A stretch of 64,000 nt of DNA from positions 62,001-126,000 of the forward strand of contig JAYMTL010000034.1 of assembly GCA_036897445.1 (NCBI GenBank), written 5' to 3'. Under the pieces are notes generated by a model that was not told the origin of the DNA, searched no databases, and was given only the letters and a program-made list of their open reading frames with translations. Positions 1-12,800 of the stretch are shown piece after piece (positions within the stretch are counted from its first letter, which is position 1; each line of letters begins with the position of its first letter). The DNA is from Pelargonium tetragonum. Taxonomy: Eukaryota; Streptophyta; Magnoliopsida; Geraniales; Geraniaceae. Made by a program: the position numbers and the translations under genes.

Positions 1-2479
1 ACGAAATCCCTAGTAAAAAAAGCTATGGGGTTATATACTATAAACAAGTTTCAGACTAATCCATTTAAGAGAGGATCTTCTCGAGAAAAAGGAGTTTCTC
101 CCGCCGCTTTATAAACCGGGTTTATTACGAAGAGAAACTTAAAGTTGGAAAGTGACTAAAAAGTGGGATCATAGGAAGCTCTTACATGATATTGACAAAT
201 GTAGCAGGGTATACTAAATTCAATAAAAAGTCCTCTGATAAATTGCTTCATTCCAATGAGAATAACTAGTCAATTTCTTTTACTTTCTTCAACAGTTGCT
301 GCTCGTGCCTGATTTATCTAATTTCGTCCTCTCTTACTTTCCAAAAGTTTGTCTACATTTCTAAAAACTGGCTAAAACGAGTAAATAAGAATTTCTTATA
401 AGTTAAAACGACTTGGTTAGGGAGGTTACGCTAAGTGAAGGATATACTCCACTTGTTAGAATGGGTAAGTTTTGCAGTCTAATGTATTTCATTGCGCCTT
501 TATATGGGCCCTTTTTTCTTTTGCTAGGAACTCAATTTCAATTAATTAAAGAGTTTACAGACCAGAGTTATAATGGAACTGTAGAATCCAAAAAAAGTTC
601 TTCATTAGGCACTTTATGTTGAATTAGAGAAATCCGAATAACTTCGCTTGGATATTGCTGGGGGGTGCTCATTAAAAGAGCCTTACATAGCAGATGTAGT
701 TTTTTTGTAAAAGGATAATTAAAAAAGTAGGTAGTACAGAGATGCTAGAAGCGCCCTACTTAACTTTGGTTTAAAGAAGTAGAATAATTATAGGAATACT
801 ATGCGAATTTAATTGAGCACTCGGAGGAACCCCGTTTTTTTATTTCTTACTTAGAACAGGGAGCTCCCAGGAAATTTTATAAGGGGGATACCTGAGACAG
901 GCCCTTAGCTAAGTATTTTCAAGGATATATGGGTATTCTAAGCATTTTGGCGGAATCGCTTATACAAAGTATATAGTGTAGATAGATTTAGTACTATATA
1001 CGCGGCTCCCTATTAAAGATTTTTAGTAGTTAGTGTATTTATCTTCAATTCGTATTCGGCCAAACACTTAAGAGACTGTTTCCTTTTTTGAGGGTTCAAG
1101 TTTGCAAATAGATTGGATTTTCCAAGAAGAATTTTGAGAGAGAAAAATCTAACCTAAGTTTAGCCCTTTCTACAAGATCCAGATATAGCAAACACACTTA
1201 CACGAAAAGTTTAGTACACACCAAGAGATCTAAGTATTACTTTCAAATCTGTTTTTTCCCTCTGAGTTTGTTCCTTGTGCTTCGAATTTCTTACTTGTGT
1301 GCAAACCCCCTTTCCTTAGAGAACTGACTTCTCTGGGCTTCTGCCCTTCCACTTTTCAATAAGCACTCCTCTTCTATCTGGATTTGTAAAAGTTATTTTA
1401 GGGTTCCTACCTTTTGTGGCATGCTGACGGGGTGTTCATACAGGGGCCCTATTAGATAGATGGATTTTGACTCTTAATCGTTCTACCCGTACCTATGCTA
1501 TACCCCTCTCGTTGGCGGAGCTTTTACTTATTATTTGTAGAATCCCAAGTTTAAGAAAAGGGCGTATCCTTAGAAGCGCGAACTTAAGTTTATGCTATTC
1601 ACCAGGAGCCCCTTTTAGGGTTTTCAATACATTTTACCTACAAAAAAATCCAGGTAATAATCTAGGGTAACCCGGTGGAAAAAGGAACAAAAACCTTTAT
1701 ATAGCCTGAACCTTTCCTTTTTCACTTTTGTTTGGATGCTTTTACTTACTCAGATTCTAAATTCACTTTGGACCAGATGTATACTTGTGTTGTTACTGAC
1801 TCAACTCCTTTTTGTTATTCCATGTGCGCCTCACTCAATGTAATTCATTACAATAGACAGGAATATCTCATAAGTGCTTCTCAGAAAAGTTAATTTACAG
1901 CTAGAAAAAGCGAGAGATCCTTGTCCACAGGAATTCTTGGAAATTCGTAAATTTCCTAGCAAATAGGGATACCTTTTTTTAGTAGGGGGCTTTTTAGTCA
2001 AGCTTTAGGCCTTTAATAAAGTGGTTCAGAGGCAACCGGCGAATCCTTTCACTTTGGGTCTCCTATAAAAGGAGAGCTCTCTTGTGCTTCTGGGTAAGGG
2101 GATTCCAGAGATCAAGAACTAGCTAAACTGAAGATTTTATACACTAAAGAGATTAATGCAAAAACTTAAATGGGGAAAAGCTAGCCATGAAACTTGAATG
2201 AGTGAGAGCCTTTTCTGAAAGTGAGCCAAAATTGAAAAGTTTCTTTCTTTTGGGAGACATATTTCTGATACAGTATTTAGCAATTCCTAATTTCCTATAA
2301 AGTATAAAGATAAAGTATGCAGAATCAGAGGAAAGTTATATATATGCCATTAAGAAGTTTCTGTTATATACAGCGGGTTGTACAATCTTTATTTTATCCT
2401 AGATTCGTTAGTTAATAAAAGTTAAGGTTTTAGCTTTATCAATTAGTTGAGAATTCACTAGGAACTCCTCTTTCCTTTG

Positions 2480-2507
2480 AAATATCCACCAAGATTGTAA
2501 AACTCCT
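2480..2507 (+). repeat. 28-bp dispersed exact repeat, copy 1
   Basis: These 28 bases (key core ATATCCACCAAGATTGTAAA) recur exactly, in the same orientation, at 17816-17843. A 28-base exact match between two places 15 kb apart is far beyond chance in 64 kb, so it reflects duplication or shared descent. The flanks diverge at once upstream. Downstream, both copies can be read in one common frame as ISTKIVKLL followed by a charged residue and Thr. That could mean a short shared coding segment or simply the limits of the duplicated block. Confidence 0.8.
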
Positions 2508-5159
2508 AAAAACCCTTCCCAGAACTTATTCAATACAAAACTAAAGCATAACTGGAATTTATAGATCCCTCAGAAAAGTAAAAAGAAAGCCCTTGCTAAG
2601 CTATAAAAAAGAATGACTAGTCCTTAAAGCTGCCAAGTTCAGTGGTTTTTTAGACAAACAGACAAAGCTATTTAACTAGAAACACCGCCACTTGTTAAAT
2701 AGTTTACCCTAACTAATTGGACTTTTAAGAGGGCTATCCGTTAAGAGTTCCTAAGCTATATATCCCTTGTTTAGGGGTTTTTGATATAGGGAGGAATAAG
2801 CGCCCTGTATATAGGCGAAGGTTTGGAATTTTAGAATACAGTGTACTGAATATATCTACTTAATCAACACCAACTAATATAAAAATGATCTTTTAACTTG
2901 TAAAACCCGGGACTCTGTTCTATCCTCATTATTCGACACCTTTCCTATTGTACTCTGCAGCTTGATAGCCTTCTTACTCTTAACAACTAGACTTTTCTCC
3001 TGCACTTTGGAGCTTACCTTTCTTATGAGCTGTACTTGTATTTGGATTCTGTATCTCTATCTTCTGCAGCTGAATACCCCCTTTTCAAGAGTGATTTTTT
3101 TTTTACTTACTCGTTAACTGGATCCGGAAACTCTCTATACCCTAGTTATAGACACTAACGCCCTTACTAGAAACCCCTGACTTTAATTACTCTTATTAAC
3201 TTCTTACTGACTTAGGAAGTTTCTTTACTGTCTTTCTAGTGTATTTGTACTTATAGGAGTGGAACCCCGTTCCTTATTATGAGCTAGGAATTCCGAGTTA
3301 AAGTAGTTAGGGAGTTTTTCTGTTCCTTTGTTTACAAAGTTTTCCCCTTTCGAAAAAGTAAAATATACAGAGAACTCTAAAGTAATAGGGTTTCCTAAAT
3401 CAGGGTATCTAAACTCTCGATAAAAGCTCCTGTAGATAGCAACTACGGCACTGTTCTATTCTAATGAATATGTATTCCTTATTTTTCTTCTTACCTTCTT
3501 TACTAAAAAAATTTGAAAAATATCTTATTCCTGAAGTTAGTAATACAGGTAATTAAACAAGAGGTGAAGTAGTAGGTCTTACTAACAATGAGGAGCTAAT
3601 AAATAGGAAATTACCGTACCCCATCAAAAGTTTAAGACTCTTTGCTGGCGCATCTCGGGTGTATGTATAAGCAACATCTCTCTATACTTAATAGTCATTT
3701 CCCTTGTCTTGTATGGAGCTGCAGGCCTTTACTTTAACTTTAAGTGACCAAATCGCAGAAGAAGATTTCTGGAAAGCACTCTTTAGATAGAATTTAGCAG
3801 GGTTTGCTTATAACATTAATACCGATTCTGTTTCTTTTTGGTCCTGCTTAGTTCCCTTTTATTAAATTCACAACTATTACTAAGATTTTAATTCCACCTA
3901 CCCGGGGTGAATAAAGAAAAAACTTAATTAATAATATTATTCGATGATGTGAATTTGTATATCTAGTAAGGAAGGATTTCCACAAGTTTGTAGGTTAGTT
4001 GACCAATTATTAACGTTGAATGCTGTTTCAAGCTTTCCGATTAAAGAAAGCCCCTAAGAAACTTGGGTAAAAGGGCTCTTAGAAGATAGGCTTTGGGTCG
4101 CATGTTTCTTTTTAAAAGAGAATATTACCTAGATACAGGAGCCATAACACACCAAGTTCTTTTTATATTTACATCCAATCGGGGCGAGGCGAGTATACCA
4201 CTGGGAAGATCTTATGCTTCTACATTTTAGTTTTTTCCTAAACCTAATAAAGGTAACTCGAAATCAAAGGTACAAACATGGCAAACCCCAGCTCTGCTTT
4301 TTGAAGGCAATACCTAAATAAGGCGAAGGTAATTAGAGGGGCTAAGCAGCACACCACTATACGTGGGGTTTCTCTCTATTACATATACTACCGGAAATTT
4401 TAGCAAACACCCAGTTAGTAGAAGCTGCCCACTACTTTATTTAATTAAAGAGGAATTCCTGCTTTACCTATTCGTGACGGCTAGGAGTTAGCGATACACC
4501 CAAATTGTACAGTACAGGACAAAGGTTGAAAATTGAATCCCTGCTTATTATATACAAAAAAGTTATTGTAGAACTAAAGAGAAAGCTTTTTGCAGTATAG
4601 ATTTTCCAACGGCTATTCTAGCCAGCTATTAACGCAGTTACATCCAGTTCCGAACCCCATGGAAGAGGGACCCCTTATTTACAATACCTAGATGAGCCAT
4701 AGTTTCATTTCGGAATACCCGAAAAGTGTTAGCAAAGAGATATCTACGAAGTTCGTACTTGAGTGTGGTTTTAGTCTTTTTCGAAAAAGTCTCCTTTTGT
4801 AAGTTTGTTTTCCCATTTTAGAATTAGAAGTGCTAGAGTAGAAAATTCAAGGATTTCTAAAAAAGAGCGACTCTGTAGATATTCTATACGATATAATTGA
4901 AAGTGCATAAACCCAAATTCCTTTGGATTGTTTAGGAAGTTAAGCCCTTACAAAAAGGCGAACCCAACTTAGTATTTTATCAAAACTATAAAGATAAGAT
5001 ATCGGGTCAGTATAAGAGAAAATAAGGCGCTCGATTGCTTAGATAGACAAAAGCATCTTCACATTTACTACTTGACTTGAGTTGACAAAGCCTTGGTTGG
5101 TTTTTTAACTAATACTAATAGTGGCAGGTTTTTTTTTCAAGAATTGATGGTATAACCTT

Positions 5160-5177
5160 GATTTTATCGATAAAATC
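5160..5177. repeat. perfect 18-nt palindrome
   Basis: GATTTTATCGATAAAATC is identical to its own reverse complement over all 18 positions and is centred on ATCGAT. It could form a cruciform or be a dimeric protein-binding site. No gene start or terminator-like T run adjoins it, so no role is assigned. Confidence 0.75.
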
Positions 5178-5313
5178 TTCAATTACGGATCTCAGTTTCT
5201 CTTTTCTTATTTAACAGTCAATTTTTACATAAAGCTTTTTCGGCGAAACAAATTGACTTTAATGCCGAGCTTTTTAGAGATCTATTCAATGCGTATCCGC
5301 CCAGTGTATATGA

Positions 5314-6306
5314 GACATTATCAACAAGGCAGGCCTGTGTAATAAAAACCCAAATCAAAAAATTAGACAGAAGTTTCGCTTTTCAATTCACACCTCTATT
5401 TTGTGCTTAAAGTAAAGAATCGTATGCATTAAACTGTAGCCTCCCGCGATTTTTGAAGTCGTCATCCTCCGTAAATTGAGGGGAATAGTGAGGAATCCAG
5501 TAGTAAATCCCAGGAATACCTAATTATAGAGCCCCTGTTATTATAGAGAACCCCTACTAGCAAGGCTTTTTTATACTATAATTTTGAATTTACTATAGGA
5601 TTTAAGTTATTGGAACTTCCTCTGCAGAGCGATCCTTTTTTTGTGTAACTAAGATATAAACTACAAAACAGTCGTCATACTTTAAGGGCCTTCCCGCGTG
5701 CCTTTCCTTTTGAAATTGAGAGTGAGATCTGGTCATTTTCTCTTTAATAGAGTTTTTCTAGAGCACGCGCTTTAACTAGTATTTGCTTTCACGCTTGGAA
5801 CAAGGTGTTTAGTATTACTCACTTCATGTTAATTAAAAAAGGGTATCTCCAAATCAATATACAAGTGCCCTCGGGTAAGAAAAGTGTTTTCCTATAATAT
5901 TAAGGGCTTAATAAGGTACTTTGAGTCCCCCACACCTTTTGCTACACTACTAAGTTATTTCCAAATGGGTAGTACAGTTGAAGGAACACTAGTTAACCTG
6001 CGCATAATCCTTATCAACTCAACAGGCTTACGTAGTTTAGTAAACATGACACAAAAAGTATATAGGTTTTAAAAGGTTCCTTATTCAGTCCTTAAAGACT
6101 TTATCTTCCCCTTTATGATGGTAAGTCGAAATACGGGACCTTTCTCTCTGAACCAAAAAGTAGTCTCTCTTCCCTGGAAGCTAGTAAAGCACGCAGTTTA
6201 TAGCTAATACTGCCCCAAGCTGGACCTAACCTGTTCTAGGACGGATTCTTTCATCAAAAAGTAAGAGGTTCTAATCCCGTATAAGCTCAACCTCCCCAAC
6301 TCTTGA
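5314..6306 (+). other. long TGA-free frame (hypothetical, only if TAA/TAG are sense)
   Basis: This frame runs about 330 codons from just after one TGA (5311-5313) to the next (6304-6306). It contains about twelve TAA/TAG codons and no TGA, while roughly a dozen TGA triplets fall in the other two frames of the same stretch. Its best part (5884-6300) has only three TAA/TAG in about 140 codons and reads as a mixed hydrophobic and basic protein without a recognisable domain. There is no ATG close after the upstream TGA. With the low TGA density of this DNA, one or two frames like this are expected by chance. I recognise no family. Confidence 0.15.
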
Positions 6307-7321
6307 CCGCGCGTTAGCTTTCTATCTTTTGCTGGAACTTTGACTCATTTGTACACCGGGTTCCACGCAAGGTTTTATGAAACTCCAATTTCACTTATGC
6401 TTTTAGTCATCCAGTATTCTTTTAACAAACCATTACCCGACACCAGAAAATTTTAAGGGGCCCGCAACGAAAGAAGCTGGGGGTAAACCTATAAGGATTA
6501 AGAGTATCTAATTTCTTTATTATCTACATTTTAAGAGGTCTAAAATCTGCTCATAAGGAGTCCCGATCAAGTGCTGAAATAGAAAGTATATAGCTATATA
6601 CTTTTTAAAAAGTTATAAACAAGGATTGCTTTGTGCTTCGAGCAAGCAGTTAAAACTTCCGAATCGACGATTCTTATTCCTAACTTTTCCAGGATTTTAC
6701 TTAAAGCTTCCCCACTTTGTAAATTTGTAAAGAAACTTCGTAGCTATGACCAAAAAAAGTTGTTTCTAGTCTAGTGTTGAGGACTTTTTACTATAACAGT
6801 TTTCTAAGATTAATATTCTTTTAAGCACTGACCTATATCTTACTATATTATATCTTCCTTTTATCCCCTAAGTCTAAATAAGGATGCCTTCACTTGTTAA
6901 AACTACTTTTTTATTAGCCTGAGGGGAGAGTCAGAAGTTAATAAGCATTATCTTAAATTCAGGTAAACTCGGAACTATGACTGGCTCTAATTATTACTTC
7001 GGAAACTTAAAAACCAAATAAACATAAAATCTAGTATAATCAAAAGGAATTCGCTTTTACTCCGTGCCCCCCCTAATTTACATTGATAAAGAGTGCCGAG
7101 GAACTGAAATTTATACTCCCTAAGAAAACTTTTATAGCTTTTTAGAGAGAGAGTATTTACCAGAACCGAATTGTATAGGGATTCCGCTTAATCACAGTTA
7201 GCCCACTTTATGAAATTGAATTTTTATATAATGTGGTGAAGAGTTGCTAATTACTAGAATTTAATGCAAATAGTGTAAATAAGTAAATAGGAGCTATCTT
7301 TAGACTAATTTACTAAGCAAG

Positions 7322-7385
7322 GGCTTGAACCTACGTTGGATTGGATAGACGAGCGCTTTACCGTTACTTTTTAAGAAACTGTGCC
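7322..7385 (-). pseudogene. tRNA-like relic
   Basis: On the minus strand a D-arm-like GGTAAAGCGC is followed about 25 bases later by a T-arm-like GTAGGTTCAAGCCC, the correct order and roughly the correct spacing for a tRNA. The anticodon stem between them does not close properly, and the 3' acceptor half has no matching 5' partner. It looks like a decayed tRNA or a chance assembly of tRNA-like words. The anticodon cannot be read. Confidence 0.2.
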
Positions 7386-8332
7386 AACTCACAAGTTGAA
7401 AGTAAAAAGTTCATGTGCTCTTAACTTAAATAAAAATCTTATAACTTCCAGAAACAAGTAAGCTGTTTACTAGAAATTAAGGATTACGTACACTCTTTAT
7501 TGACCAGAGTCTAGGAATTTCTAGTTAAAGCGATCCCTGACAAAGCCTAACTAACAAATATACATTCAATCCTTTTTTCCAAGGTAAACCTATTACATAC
7601 TTTCAAATTCCTAGGAAACGACTACTTTTATATACATTTTATATCAGAATTTTCTATGGTTTTAGATTTCAGAATAATGATTCAACTCCCTGGGAATTAA
7701 GAAACTAGAAGTTACTCGGTTTACGCTTTTCAGCTTTCTAAATCGAACCTGGAAATACTTTAGACTTTGTCTTTCGTATACCTGCTTACTTTGGTTTTTT
7801 TATAGGAAAGGAACCCTCTTTTTGAAAGGATTCGTTAAAGGTAAACAGAAAGCGTAAGGCCCTCCTTTAAGTATTAAAAAGGAGCTATGCTTGAAATCTC
7901 AAACGAGTAGAAAAATTTAGTTAAAGTACTCTACTACTATTCTCATCTCAACTTGGAATAACTAGTATACAGGTCACTTTCTCATAAAGCCTAGGCTAGG
8001 AAAGGAAGCTGACAACACTAAGTTTAGCTATTTCATTTAACTGTTTAGAAATAGTAAAGACATCCTAAAACAAGATATCTTGTACGAAAGATAATTAGGA
8101 AGAATTCTTATTAAATAGGAAAAGGAAAATCGAAATATATTGTGTAAAATAACTATAACTCGCTTAAACAAGGTAATATACCGCCCTTTGTACTTTTCCA
8201 AGAAAGTAAGGCGCTCAGGGCACTTACTAATTTGAAGAAGTAAGCGTACCTCGTTTAACGTAGGTTAGAAACTCAAGGGGCCCTTTAACAGAGACTAAGC
8301 TTTTGCTAAACAGAGTCTTGTTAACTAATTAC

Positions 8333-8361
8333 TTAAAAGTCTTTCCATAAAAGACTTTTAA
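8333..8361. repeat. 12-bp perfect hairpin
   Basis: TTAAAAGTCTTT (8333-8344) and AAAGACTTTTAA (8350-8361) form a perfect 12-bp stem around the five-base loop CCATA. A very similar AAAGACTTT/AAAGTCTTT stem occurs at 41167-41201, so this may be one of a family of small hairpins. It has no U-tract or flanking gene and is not called a terminator. Confidence 0.75.
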
Positions 8362-9830
8362 AGCACTCACTAACTAGACTAACTAGTATATTTAGGTGCT
8401 CCCTTTCAGCAGTAAAAGGACCCAGAAGTACTCCTAAATCATACATTAAGGAACACAAAAAGCAAACGGAAACCTCTAAGACTTTTAGGGGTCCTAAAGG
8501 CTAATTACTTATTTATAGATTTCATTCTTATTTTCGTAGTACGAAGTACCAAAGCTACACTTATTAAATTAAGTCAAATTTCTATTTCATATTTTTTATC
8601 AGGAAACCCACCTTTTAGCTATAAATCAAACTCCTTGCGTATGGATTCTTTACTTTTACGAACATCTTTAAAAAGGGTGTAATTTATCTAGCTTATTGTA
8701 CATAAATACTAAAGGAACTTCAAAAAAATCTCTATATTCCCTACGCCTTAAAGCAGGATTCTTAACTAATAGAAGACAGAACAGCATATAGCACATAGGG
8801 TACACGAAGAACTACCCCATACCCCAGACTATTTAAAACGATAAACTTTCTATATCTAAAGGTTAACCTGGAATTCCGCTCTTCTCGACTTGTAATAGTA
8901 CTCTAAGTTGTCTTGCATTTACTCTGTTTAAATTAAGACTCCACCAAATCGAATCTAAGTCTCATGAAGTTTCATTAGGATTCTAATTACTATTACAAAA
9001 CTCCGAGAATACGCGTAAATGGTAAAAGAAAGAATCTAATATGTGTCTTATTTAGTCTATAGTACTAAGCCCTAGATCTTGCTCCATATCCTATAAAGTT
9101 TAGTATTAGATTCTCTGCTAGCGGATAGGCCCAAGAACTTTATAAAGGAAAGGTAGGGCTTTCCAAAGGGATACCTCTTTATGCTATATTTGGGTATCTC
9201 CTCGGGATTCAGACAAAGCGAGTGCTCCTTTAGCTTTTTTACTGTAGATTAAGATCTCTTACTACTTAAACTTAACCAGGATTGCGAAAAGCACTTGTTT
9301 TCAAGCTAACCCCGGTCCGTAGAAGTCCTTGTCATTTTTAATAAAATCTAACTCCAGTACTATAAGAAAAGTTCTATTACTCAATATTTTATTATAGGAC
9401 TCTTATACAGACTTTAATCCAGAATTTAAGTACCCCTTTTATCTTTATCTAAATACATACTAATATATAAAAGGGTGGTGTTTGAGGCATACACCCTAAG
9501 CGGCATACTCATTAGATCTATTGTGCACATCTGGTCAAGTTTTTTTTTTTGAAATTGCGTAAGCGCCAGAATGTGTGTTCCTCAATGTTCTTCTTTGTAG
9601 TTATTACTTTATAAAGGGGATCCCCGATTCCTGGAGTCCGTTTATCTTAGTGGGATTTCTTTTGTTCAAGGGGTTTAAAAGAAAAGAGTTCAATCGAATA
9701 AAAATCCTTTTTCTACCGAAAGTACAAACAAAAAGTATAAAAGAAGGGAACTGGCTGGAAAACTAAGGGTATAAACTAGCAGTACTCTTGAGCTGAACCT
9801 GGCTTTGATAAGGAAACTTGTAACTATATT

Positions 9831-9886
9831 AAAGAATTAGCTTTCCTGCTTTTAAGGTAAAGAATTAGCTTTCCTGCTTTTAAGGT
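9831..9886 (+). repeat. exact tandem duplication, 2 x 28 bp
   Basis: The 28-base unit beginning AAAGAATTAGCTTTCCTGCT occurs twice head to tail with no mismatch (9831-9858 and 9859-9886). The identity implies recent replication slippage or local duplication. No coding or regulatory role is evident. Confidence 0.9.
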
Positions 9887-12800
9887 CAGGATTTACGTAA
9901 TATCCCAAAATCTTTCTAAAAGAAAAACTTCTTTTTATTATAGGAACTCGAACTTGCCAAGAGCTCTAAAAGTTATAAATGTAATATAGAGGATTTCTAC
10001 TTATGTTTAGTTTTTGTATAAGAGTACTTGAGTAGATAAAGAAAAAAATCACTTATACCTGGATTAGCTTTTCTTAATATCCTGAAAAGGAGAATTACTG
10101 CGGGCGCCTCCTTAAACTGGATGGAAAGCGCTAACCGGGTTAGAAATTGAACTCATGTCTCTTGACTCAAGTGGAATCCGCAAGGATTCTTTACCCATTG
10201 TGTAATACTCTTTTTAAGTATTTTAAAAAGAAAGTAAAAAAGTTCGTTTGTACTTTTATTAATTTTCTGTTTCTTTTTGCTGTAGATTTCCTATTTTATG
10301 TTACGCAAAAAGGAGCTGCCACGAATTTCTTGTTATTTATTTTCTATCTAAGCAATTTGACACTAAAAGTTGCTTATTAGGAGGGGTCTGAAGCTTAGTC
10401 TTGCTTTGCGCTTAGAAATTTCTGGAAAGATTGTACTAGTTAAACTGGGGAGTCTCTTATTAAAAGGAACCCCTAAGATTTAATTCCTCCCTGCTATATT
10501 AACCCCATTGCAGTCAAAACTTTTTTCGGAGGAGTGTACTTTATCTGTTAAATATATCCTTAGTAATACTAAACTTAGCCAATTACATAATGAGTTTATA
10601 CCCTATCCTCACAGTCTTGTAAAACCTCAATCAGATAAAGGAACCTAGCTAAGTGTTAAGTCATACCAATATATAATATAAAATTGATAACGAGATACTT
10701 CGGGATATATCCAACCTGCTAAAGATCTTTTAAACTTTCTTTTTAGGAATCCTAGAAGGGAGCCCTTTTTCTCTATCCAGTATTGACACCGATTATTCTA
10801 TTTGTAAAAGGAGCATTCCCCACGAACTGAAATAGTAGTTTGTTTCCTTTTTCGTAGCTACTAACTAAATAACTAAAGAGAGAGTTTTCTTTGTTTTTAC
10901 TGGACTTGGATACAAAACTCTCGCTTGTAATAAAAAAATATTGTCGACTGAAACTTAAAAACTTCCGGTGGTCTAGGAAATCCATTTTGATACGCGTTCG
11001 ATGAAAAATATAGTGAGTACCCCTTCTTTGCCATAAAGAAACTTTTTTAAGAAAACCTTAAAAAAAGACAAGCTTTACACTTGCGGAAAGGGTATCCTCC
11101 TAGCTACGGAATAAAAACAAGCGGGCTTTCTAGGAAACCTTTTAATAGCGAATCCTAAACCGTAACTACAGACCGGGGTTCCCCTTAGCATTTTATACGA
11201 AATTTAGATGTAGCAATTTCTTAGAATTCCATTACTTTGACTTTGAATATTATAAAATTATTCGTTTTAACAAAACCTCTCTTAAAGAATTTACTAGCTT
11301 TATAATAAGTTGAGTTAAGGGGAGTGAAACAGGGCAATTAGCGGAAGAAAATGAAGTGAAGTAAAGACCCCCTCAGTATGCTGGTAACTCTAGGATACCC
11401 GGAGCCTCTTATAAATAAAAGTAAAAACGTTACTTTAATACAGGAAAACCTGGGATAAATTTTAAGTACAAATATCTTATGAGCACTCGCTTTCTTTTTT
11501 AGGGAGTCCTCCCCCGAATTTTTTTGCCATAGGGCTTTACCAGACGGACGAAATCCCCTAACTAACCGTATACCTTTAAATTAAACATCCAAAGGAATAA
11601 TCAAACAGATAGTAGTCGACCAAAGTCTTCTATTTGTTCTAACCTCGAACTGCCTTTTTATTTATTTGAGTTACCTTTCCGGGGTTCTAATCTCCTATTT
11701 ACCTCCTTTTTACTACTAGTATTGAGTCGAGTTGTTCTTGATAAAAAGCTAGACGCTAAGCATCCGGTTTATCAAATGAGGTAAATTCAAAGTTTTTTAT
11801 CGGCTGCTTCTTAAAACAGGAGGATCCCAAGGACTTCCCGGAGTTCTCTTAACCTCTTATCTAAAAATTCTATTCTATTTAATTAAGTACCTAATCTGGA
11901 TACCTCACTATGGTGTAAGATCTCTTCGATGACTTAATGAAAAACCTAACTCAAAAGTTGTCCAGTTAACATATTACCTCGAGGTAAGTATCTTTATCTT
12001 TCTAAGCTTTTGTGCGATTTTCATTATATTAGAGGTGGTCTTTATTCTGAACTTTCCCCTTTTCCCGACTCGATCCTCTAGATTTTGGAATCCTAAAAGT
12101 TCTATCCCTTTCAAATCAAATTAGCAGGACCTCCCAGACTCGTTGCCAAATATCAAGCTTACATCTTCCGGAATTTATACTAGAAAAGGAAAGAGTCCTT
12201 TTTATTAAGTTAAGTAAAATTTTGGGTACAAATAAAGGATTAAGAAAATAGGCGGCACCCTCTAATCTATTAGGAACCTTGCATCTCAGAAGAATTAGAA
12301 ACCCCTTACCGCTCTTGTTATTTAAAACTTCCTTGCGTCTTAGATCAAAAATTTCTCGTGTTTAACTGAAAAGGGATGATTCTCCAACTCTACTGCCCCA
12401 AAAATGACCTAATGCTGCCTAATTGCAAAGCCTTCTTCGGTTTGCTACAAGGCTTAGCCTTTATAATTATTTAATTCACTGCACAAATTTTGTATAAGTT
12501 AAAGAAAATATAAAAAAGGCAGTATCTCTTCTTAGGAACCAAAGGAGGCTTTTGTTGAGTTACACCCCTGAAAAACTTTATTGGCCTGGAGCTCCGGTAT
12601 GCGCATTGACAGTAGAAATAAGGGAGTCCTTACTAGTACTCGATACTGAATAATACTAAAGGATAAATTCCGTTCCCACTAAAAATTTTTTAAAGGAGCC
12701 CTTTTTTGTAGTATCCGAAGAGTCTTGGTAAAGGTCCTGTACATACCCCTTTTTCTTTAATTAAATAGAAATTATGAAATTCTTTTTATATCTCTTGAAA

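Larger units (their letters stand above)
1..9830. other. AT-rich DNA without recognised genes
   Basis: No reading frame here exceeds chance length under the standard code, and no RNA gene is recognisable apart from a weak tRNA-like relic near 7.35 kb. The stretch is a mosaic of A/T-rich runs broken every 20-60 bases by short G/C-rich, often palindromic words of the GGATCC or GGGNNCCC type. The three structures worth marking (a repeat copy at 2480, a palindrome at 5160 and a hairpin at 8333) are listed separately. A frame free of TGA at 5314-6306 is also listed separately. Nothing else in the stretch can be assigned a function. Confidence 0.6.
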
